From Niebla homalea (lineage: Eukaryota > Ascomycota > Lecanoromycetes > Lecanorales > Ramalinaceae), in NCBI GenBank assembly GCA_019925105.1, contig JAHGAU010000012.1:1302001-1366000 (forward strand): a stretch of 64,000 nt of DNA, written 5' to 3'. Below the pieces are notes generated by a model. That model saw nothing but the letters and a program-made list of their open reading frames with translations. It was not told the origin of the DNA and ran no database searches. Below are positions 55,290-64,000 of this stretch, piece after piece; the first letter of the stretch is position 1; the number at the start of each line of letters is the position of its first letter. Position numbers and translations under genes: made by a program.

Positions 55290-55303
55290 TAACGTAATAT
55301 TAT
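55290..55303. repeat. target-site duplication of the 926-bp LINE, right
   Basis: TAACGTAATATTAT, identical to 54350-54363. Confidence 0.88.
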
Positions 55304-58300
55304 AATATTTATCGCTTTTTAAGAATTAAAATTAATATTAATAAAAAGGTTATTATTAAACTTAAATATATTTTTATTAAATTCTTTATTCTTAACCTTA
55401 AAGTTAATATTTATTAAATGCTTTTTAATAATATCGGTATCCTATATATTTATAATTTTTTATTTAAATATAAATATAATATTATAGTATTTAATCTTTT
55501 AAAATTTAATTTAATGGATTTATTTAATTTTTATTAATATTACTTTTCCCTTAAGATAATATTAATATTTACCAATTAACTTTTATATCGTTTTAAATAT
55601 ATTTACTTTAAGAATATTATTTATTATAACGTAAAGCCGGAAAATTTCTTAATAAATATAAATAAGTATAAGAATTAAATATATATTACCGATTTAAACC
55701 TTATTACGGAACGTTATAAAATATATATAAAAATTAACTTTATTAATATTATAAGATAATATTTAATCGATATAATATATTTTATTAATATTAACGGATA
55801 TTTAAGTATTTATAAATATATATTCCTAAGACTTTTTACTTAAATATTAAAAATTATTTTAATATAAGATTACCGTAATAACTTAAAGTTTTTTGGGTAT
55901 ATATTTTTTTACTTTTTCCGAGGCTTTTTTTTTATAATAAGGTTTTAAGGTTAATAATTAAACTTAAAAAAATAAATTAATCTTAGAAATAAAGAAAATG
56001 ATTAATATAAAGGAGCTTTACGGGAACCTCCTTAAGGAATTTAGGACTTATTTCGATTATATTCGCTTTTTTATTTTTAATAAGACGCCAACATATATAT
56101 ATTTACGTAAGATCTTTTATAATTTTTTTATATAAAAAGTTTTAATTATAATTATATATTTAACTAAATAATCTTTAAATATTTAATATTTATAAAATAA
56201 AAGGAAGTTTTATAAAAAAGTAAAACTTTATTAAATAAAGTTTATTAATATATATTTAAATTAAAAAAATAAATAAATTTAATAATTAAATAAAGGATAG
56301 CTTAATATTAAGATAAATCACTATATTAATTTTACGGTTAATTTACTATATAAAGGAAATATATATCCGCTTTTTATAAAGTAAGTATTTACTTATAAAG
56401 CTTTAATATATTAATTATTCAATATAAAAGCCAAGTAATTAATTCGAGGATCTAAAGATATACTTCGGTATATCGAATATATTATTATTATCTAGAAAGC
56501 GGTAAACTTTTCGGAAAATCTAAACATATAACTTATTAATTATTTTAAGCAGAAAATAAAAAGCTTCCGTACTTAATTAATATACTTAAGCTTATAATTT
56601 TTAGTTAAATAACTAATATATATTCTGATCTTCTAAAAACGGTATAAAATAATTATTTTAATTTTTAATATAAAATATAAAAATATAATAACATTAAGAA
56701 GGTACTATAATTATAAGTTTAAAGGACTTATAATATTTTAACTTAATTATTATTTAATATATTTAGCATTTAACGTAATAATTATTACGTAACTTTAATT
56801 TAATCGTATATAGTTAAACGGTAAAATTTAATTAACCTTTAATCTTAAATAATATATTCTTTTAACTTAATTAAATATTCTTAAGTAAAAAGATATATTT
56901 TAGGATAAATTAATATAAATATATATATATTTATATTTACGTTAAAAGCCCGTAATATATTAAGTTCAATCCGTATTCCATCCTTCCTTTCTTAATTTAC
57001 GGGTTTAATATACCGGATTAAGACGAGGTATAAGCTTTATCCATATAATATAAATAATTAAATCGGTAAATAAATTAAGTAAATATATATAAGTTATTTC
57101 GCTTAATCGTTAATTCTATTTATTATAAATTATTAATTTTAAGCTATTTTACCCTTCTTTACTACTATAAATTTATTAAGTTTCTTTATTAGATCTTTAT
57201 TATTCTATATAATAATTCCCTTAATTATTTAATACGTAAAGAAATATTTATAAAAAAGTAATAATATTATTATCTTTAAATCTTATCCCTTATATAATGT
57301 TATCCTTTAATAAATATAAGTTTAATTTATACGTTTAAAATTCCCCGGGAATAAGTTATTATAAGACCCGGTAAATATAATTTAAGATAACTTTAATATA
57401 ATTAAAATTAAATTAAGTTTTTATACCGGTTATAATATATATTTTTTTATTTATAAATATTGGCTTTTTCTATAAAAAAGAAAAAAATTAATAATTTATT
57501 ATTAAATTATAAGGAAGTTACCCTTATTGCCTTATTTTTACTTAATTTAAATAGCGTTAAAAAGATTATTAAGAAGGTTATTAAAATCCATTAAGAATAA
57601 GTTAAAAGGAATATCCGTATTTTTTCCTTTATATTTTAAAGCTTATCCTTAAAAGTATATTCTTCTTAAGAACTTTATTATAAGATATTACTGAAGTCTA
57701 CGGATATAATTAAGATATAAACGGTAAAGAAAGAAGAGATTATTAATATTACTATAACCTTTTTTAAGTTAAGATCTTAATATTTATAGAAATTAATTAC
57801 TTAAACGAAATACTTCAGTTTTATTAATTTTCCCGGTATTAGAAAAATAAGTATAATAAAAAGTTTTATTATTAAACTTTATAAAGACTTATATACGATA
57901 TAATTAAGCTTTATAAATATAATAATAATTAATAAAGACTATTTAATATTAAGAATCCTTAAAGGCTTAATTATAATATTAAAGAATATAAATTCATAAG
58001 ACCGGGGCATTTATAATTTTATTAAACTTAAACGTAAAAAATCGGCCTTAATTAAGATATTATCCTTAACCTTTTAATTAAATAATTTTAATAACCTTAA
58101 ATTATTAAGATTATTATATATCCTTACGATAAATAGCTTAAAAAAGCTGGATAAAATAATTAAACGTAAGTTAACTATATTTAACTTTAAATTAATAAGC
58201 GCAATAAAAATTAAGAATATATATATTTAACTTTATTTTAAATAAACCTTTAATTTAAAGGTAAAAAAAGATATTATTAACTTTATAAAAATAATAAAAG

Positions 58301-59109
58301 ATTATAAATTAAACGTAATAAAGATTTATTATTATTTAATACGTTATATATACGATAAGTTTATTACTATAAAGGATATTAAGATTTTATTTAACGCTTA
58401 ATTAATTAATAAATAAAAGAAAGTTAATAATACTTAATTATACTTAAATTTATATATAAGGTATTTAATAATCTTAAATTTAGGTTTATAATTATTTTAT
58501 TTTATTATTTTAATTCTTAATAATAAATCGAATTATAATTCCTTATATAAAAAAGATATAATATAGATAATTAATAATATTAATTTATTATAAACGTTTA
58601 ACGTATTTTTTCTAGGTTTAATTTATAATATTTAACGGAATTAAGTAAGTTTACTTTTTTATAGTTTTTCCCCCGACCTTACGTAAATAAATATTAAATA
58701 AATATATATTATAAATTGGATTAAACGGATTACTATATTATATATAGTATCTTATTATATTAAATAAATACGATCTTTCGCTTTTTTTAAGAGATATCGC
58801 CTTTAAAACGGGTTAATTAAAGGGGGTTACTTTTAATTAATAGGGGGGGGTCCTTTAAGGCGGGGGCTTAACTTGGGGGGGTACCGGACGTAAAAGTTGT
58901 ACCGTGCGCTTAAAATTTCGAATAAAGGGACCTTTAAAAGGAAATAAAATTATAAAAAGTATTTAAGCGTTTAATAAAGTTAATCTTAAATCGTAATTTT
59001 AATTAATATCTATTTATAGTTATTTAAAGAATAATAAACTTAATTAAAAAAGTTTTAACCTATAAATAACGTTATTATTAACGTAATTATTCTTATAATA
59101 ATTAAATTG
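55304..59109. other. RIP-altered AT-rich block with G-runs near 58.8 kb
   Basis: The usual RIP composition with no recognisable coding motif. At 58825-58885 there are several G-runs on the plus strand (up to eight G), and a short less-mutated stretch follows to about 58920. Confidence 0.6.
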
Positions 59110-59290
59110 GAATAACGTAATCTGGAAAGGGGGAGAGCATGGAAGGCACAAAACTTACGGATGGGTGCATGAAGGAATGGAAACACCAAAAGGGCTGACT
59201 AAGGGTGGAATCGATTTATATATACTTTGAAAAGAAGGGGTATAACGGATTACCATAGAAGCAACCTATACCTCACGAACTTATATAGGG
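59110..59290. other. non-RIP island
   Basis: About 180 bp keep normal CpA/TpG content (GGGGGAGAGCATGGAAGGCACA, GGAATGGAAACACC) inside a block that has almost none. An ATG at about 59140 opens only 19 codons. It may be the unique edge of an element or a short late insertion. I found no flanking duplication. Confidence 0.4.
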
Positions 59291-62200
59291 GCTACGGCTT
59301 ATCTTCGATTATACTTTATTATTATTTATTATTTTATTACTTTTATTTTTTTTTTTCTTATTTTTTCTAGCGGTCTTAAGAAGGCTTTTATTTACTTATA
59401 TATATTAAGGAATTTAATCTAGTTATACGATTTAATCGTAAATAACGTACCGTACCTTTTCCTTAATTAACGGTAATAAAAACTACGAAGATATTATAAA
59501 GAATTAACCTTTATTATTATTATATTATATATATATAACGAAAGTAATAAGTTATAAATTTATATATATTTATAGAATATTTCCGATTACCATTTACTTA
59601 TTAAATAAATATTAAAATCGAGAAAAATAAAAGCATTTAAGTAACCCCCTTTTAAATACTTTTATTCGGATATTCTTATTCTTATTTTTAATTAATACGG
59701 GGACCCCATTTATATATATCGGTAAAGTATTATTAATATTTGTTAATTAACTATTAACTATTGGAAATTAAGAAATAAAAGAAGACGATAATTTTTTTAA
59801 AACGTTTTAATTATAAAAGGATAATAATATCCCCTATATTAATAACGGGTTTAAACTTTAATTAAGAAATAATCGTATATACCACCGGATATTTTAAATT
59901 ATCGCCAAGGAAATTACGACTTATATATTAATATAAGCCGCTTTCTTAAAACGGAAGAAATTAAAGTAATTAAAGAAAAAAAAAATAGAAAAAAATTAAT
60001 TATCTTAAATGACGTAAAATTACTATTTAATAATTAATGACCGTAATAACTGAAATATAAAACTCGTTAAGTTAATATAAACGATTAAACCCGATTAAAT
60101 TATAAGTTTCATTAAATTATCTTAAGTAATTAAACCGTAAGTTTTATAAAACGATTCTAAGTAATTAACTTATTTATTATAAATAAGACTCCTTAATTTA
60201 ATTTAGAATATTATATATATTCTTTAAAGATATAAAGTTAATCCCGAAAACCATTTCATACCGGGTAAACGATCTTTTAAGACTTATAAGTAATACCGGG
60301 TACCTCGATATTAATGAATATATAAAATTCCTTAATAGCTATTAAAGTAACCGAATTAAACCGTATATTTTAACGATAAAAATAATGAAAATAAGATTCC
60401 TTAATAAAGTTTAGGTAATCGTATATACCTTTTAAAAAGATACTTCTTATTGGAACGTAAATTATTAAGCTAAAAGCTACCTAAGTAATAATTAGGTTTT
60501 ATATTACTTACAGAGGTTTAAATCGGTCTTAAGAATTCTTAAGAAATAACCGTAAATTATATAATACGCTGGCCGGACGTAATAAGCCCTTTACCTCGAG
60601 CTATAAATTAAACGACTGGGAATCGAAAAGCCAAAGAGTAAATTAAAAAAGTAAATAATAAAAAGAAGTAAATAATAAGATTAATTAAGGGAACTAATAA
60701 AAGAGAACAGAGATAAATATATTTATAATAATAATTATATTATATATATATTAAGAATATTAACAATAACCTATAGCGGTTATTAACGTAAGACTTATTT
60801 AATTTAATAGTACCCTCCTTAAGGTTCTTCCGTATAAAAGGTAAAAAAGATTAGAATAAATAATTAGAACCTATTTTAATCCGGAAGGGAAATATAGATT
60901 TATAATAAAATATAATTCATATATACTTATATAATAACCCAAAAGACCAGAAGGACCCCTATTAACGTTATATAATTATATATTAACCTAACCCTTTCCT
61001 TGAAAAAAAAAAAAAGCAAAAAAGACAAAAATAAAACATAGTTACTCGGAGCAACCATAAACCCTTTTTTTTTAAAACATTTTTATTAATACTGGTAATA
61101 TAATAACGATAATATATTTTATTTCGTATATATCTTAATACCCTTAAAATAGGAAAAGTAAAGCTAAATATTATTATATAAATTAAGGAATTAATTACGG
61201 TATTATTACTCCCCCTATTATTGTTTTATTTCCTTTATTAAAAAGAGTATATGCCCTTTTACTTTATATTAAATAAAGGATAGAGAAAATCAGAATAAAT
61301 TCATATAAATTATGGGGCTATATTATATTTATTAGTAATTATAGGTATTATTAAAGACTATTTAATAATAAACCTTATTAACCTTTCTTTAAGGAATAGT
61401 GAAATATTATTAAGAATCCCTTAATCCTTTAAATTTAAAGGGGAACCAATTAATATATACGAAGTAAAGGAAATATTTAAATAATTTTAAGTATCCTTTT
61501 TAGCAATAATAGTAAAGTTAAATATAGAAGAAAACCCAATAATATTATTAATAATTTTAATTTTTACCTTAAAATCATCGGAAACTTTATAATAAAGAAT
61601 TATAATATAATCCGGGATTAAAACTTTATTTTATAAATTAAAAGAATTAAATAAGTAAGAAAGTAAACCGAATAATATATAAAGATGGATCCGTAACGTA
61701 TAAAAAGAAATTAAGAAAGATACTTTTTTTAATTAATAAATAAATACGATAAATATAAAACTTAAAGGAAACGTAACTTATTAAGTAAAGTAATTAGAAA
61801 TTAAAGTTTTACTTATAAATAAAACGATAAATAACGTTATAAAAAAAAAAATATAAAGAATTTTTAAAAACTATTAAATTAAGAATTCTTAAAATTAAAT
61901 CCCGATAACCTTATAGAATAAATAATAAATAATATTAAAGTATTATTTTAAGGAATTAATTTTATCCTTAATTACTATAAACGTATACTCCGTATTATAT
62001 ATAATTTAAACGGAAAAAATATTAAACCTGGAAAACCGGAAAATATAATAAATAAAATAATTTAACGGATATAAAACTCCGTAAACGTCTAATAAAAAAC
62101 GTATATAAAGAACTTAATCTTTATAAAGTATATTTTAAAGTAAAATAAATTACGGAAAAAAAAAAAAAAAAAGCGGGAACTTAAAAAGGAAAAAAAGGAT

Positions 62201-64000
62201 AAAAAGATGAATCTTAAAACTTGGATATTTATAAATTAATTAAATTATATAAACGGAAACCTTTAAGAAGTTACGTTAAAAATCAATTTAATATATATTA
62301 ATTATAATGGAATTATATAAATACTATAAGTAAAAAAAACGTAATAAACTAAATACCCTTAAAATCGTATAAATAAGAAGCTTTAAAACGTTTTAATAAT
62401 ATAAATAACGTTAATATAATTAACGTAAATAATATTACCTTAATAACCTAAGTATTAAAACCGACCTTAAAATTTATCTTAATAAAATATTAATAATTAA
62501 GCGGAAAATACGAATTAAAGGTTATAGAATTATTAATAAAATTTATATATTAATTAAGATATTAAAAAAAATAATTAATTTATTTTAAGATTATTTAATC
62601 CGGTTAAGTTTAAAAACCTTTATATTAATAACTTTAAATTATTTAATATAAGATTATATTTTATTTATTATAAGTATTATAATATATTCTTAATAAAAAA
62701 GTATATAAATTATAAATAAAGATATAACGGAAATAATGTAAGCTTTAATGAAAAGAAATATATATAAAAGAAGGATTAAAACCGTAAAAACGGCCATTAT
62801 AATACGGATTATTAACTATTATTATTATTTATAATCGTACCGCTTATTAATTAATTAAATATATTAATAAATATAATAATTATCACCTTAACTATATAGG
62901 AAGAAAGAAAGGTTTTTAATAAAATCAATAATAAAAAAGTTATTAATAACTTTAATTATAAAGCTATTATTATAAAGGAAGGATACCCTTTTAATAAGGC
63001 CGTTAATTATAAAGTAAGTATAATGGTAAATATAATTACGAAGCGATAATAAACTGAAAATAATAATTTAAAAAAAAGAATTAAGCTTATATAAATTGGG
63101 GAGCAAATAAAAAGGAAGTTAAAGGGAAAAATGAAAACCGGGAGGAAGAAAGATCTTTAATAAATTATTGGATTATTAAAAAAGTAAGTTTTAAACGTTA
63201 AACGGATCTTATTAATTAATAATATTATACTCCCTATAATATATTTAATATAACTTTTATTATATTTTAAAAAAGAAATAAGTTAATTTATAAAGAACGT
63301 ATTAAACTTAATTATATACGTTATAAAAAAATTATAGTTATTAAAAAGTTCCTAAGAATAATAGAAAAGGAATATAAAAGATAATTTAGAATAAATAACT
63401 TAAAATTAATAATATTATAATTATAGGTTTAAAATAAGACCTTAAAGTTATACTTAATAAGAATAAGTAAATATACTTTATAAAAATAATAATTATTTAT
63501 TAACCGGAATAAATAAATAAGTTATTTAATATAAAAACCGATTAAAAATCGGATATTATTATAATTAACTTAAGTATAATAAAGGAATTATAAATAAAAA
63601 AAAAACTTTTAAAATTACTTAAAGTTAATTATTTAAATATATTAATAATAAACAGAAACTATATATTATTTTATATATAAATTATATTTAATATTAAAGT
63701 TATAAGAATAATTAAATCGGTATAAATATTTATAATATTAAAAGATAACTTAAATTATAATATTTTATTAAGACTTTTATAATTAAAGTTAATTACGGCT
63801 GACTTTAAAATTTAAATAAAGATATTAAAGATTAAGGATATTATTTATAAAGAAAATATTTAATTACTTAAACCTTAAATATATTTATTAAATAAAATAC
63901 GTTAAAAGTTAATATATAAGAAGTTATATTATAAAAACGTAATAATATTAAAAGAAAAAACTAAGTTAAACTTATTTAAGTATAAAAATAATAAAAAAAG
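59291..64000. other. RIP-altered AT-rich block
   Basis: TpA-rich, CpA/TpG-poor, CpG kept. From about 60.23 to 60.55 kb one plus-strand frame reads more openly than usual (NDLLRLISNTGYLDINEYI, then IKPYILTIKIMKIRFLNKV), which may be a remnant of a gag-like or other repeated gene, but I cannot assign it. A-runs occur at 61000-61020 and 62156-62173. Nothing else can be supported. Confidence 0.5.

Overview
This window looks like a large AT-rich, gene-free block from a filamentous ascomycete (Pezizomycotina) that has been heavily altered by repeat-induced point mutation (RIP). Over most of its length CpA and TpG are almost absent, TpA is very common, and CpG survives. Coding frames of recognisable transposons are full of TAA/TAG where Gln or Trp codons would be expected. 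Cys (TGY) reads as Tyr (TAY) and His (CAY) as Tyr. I found no intact host gene, tRNA, rRNA or CRISPR array. The fungal assignment is inferred from the RIP signature and from the element families: a Tad1-like LINE and Copia elements with an initiator-tRNA half-molecule primer site.

Layout. Positions 1-12903 are RIP-altered AT-rich DNA with no element I can name. Positions 12916-18684 hold a full-length or nearly full-length Tad1-like LINE (ORF1 with CCHC knuckles, ORF2 with AP-endonuclease and reverse transcriptase, ATCA-repeat tail), bounded by a 12-bp target duplication. Positions 18697-28580 are again RIP-altered DNA, with one broken 117-codon frame at 25552. From 28580 to 52440 there is a nested stack. 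A candidate degraded coding sequence (C) is interrupted by a minus-strand Copia element B (LTRs 30358-30519 and 50901-51062, target duplication TACGG). B is interrupted by plus-strand Copia element A2 (LTRs 30724-30861 and 43385-43522, duplication CCCGG). A2 is interrupted, exactly inside its primer-binding site, by sibling element A1 (LTRs 30869-31006 and 36905-37042, duplication TTATA). A2 also carries a 345-bp 5'-truncated LINE (41754-42098, 14-bp duplication) that has not been mutated by RIP. B carries a G-rich insertion (about 45.43-47.09 kb) with tandem 9-, 6- and 13-bp repeats. A second truncated LINE copy lies at 54364-55289 (14-bp duplication). The rest to 64000 is RIP-altered DNA with one small non-RIP island at 59110-59290.

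The elements act as a clock. B is older than A2, and A2 is older than A1; A2 is visibly more mutated than A1. The 345-bp LINE entered A2 after A2 had been mutated, because both copies of its target duplication are already in the mutated state. Nothing here appears able to make protein today. The value of the window is its history of insertion and genome defence, plus a few stretches that RIP did not reach.
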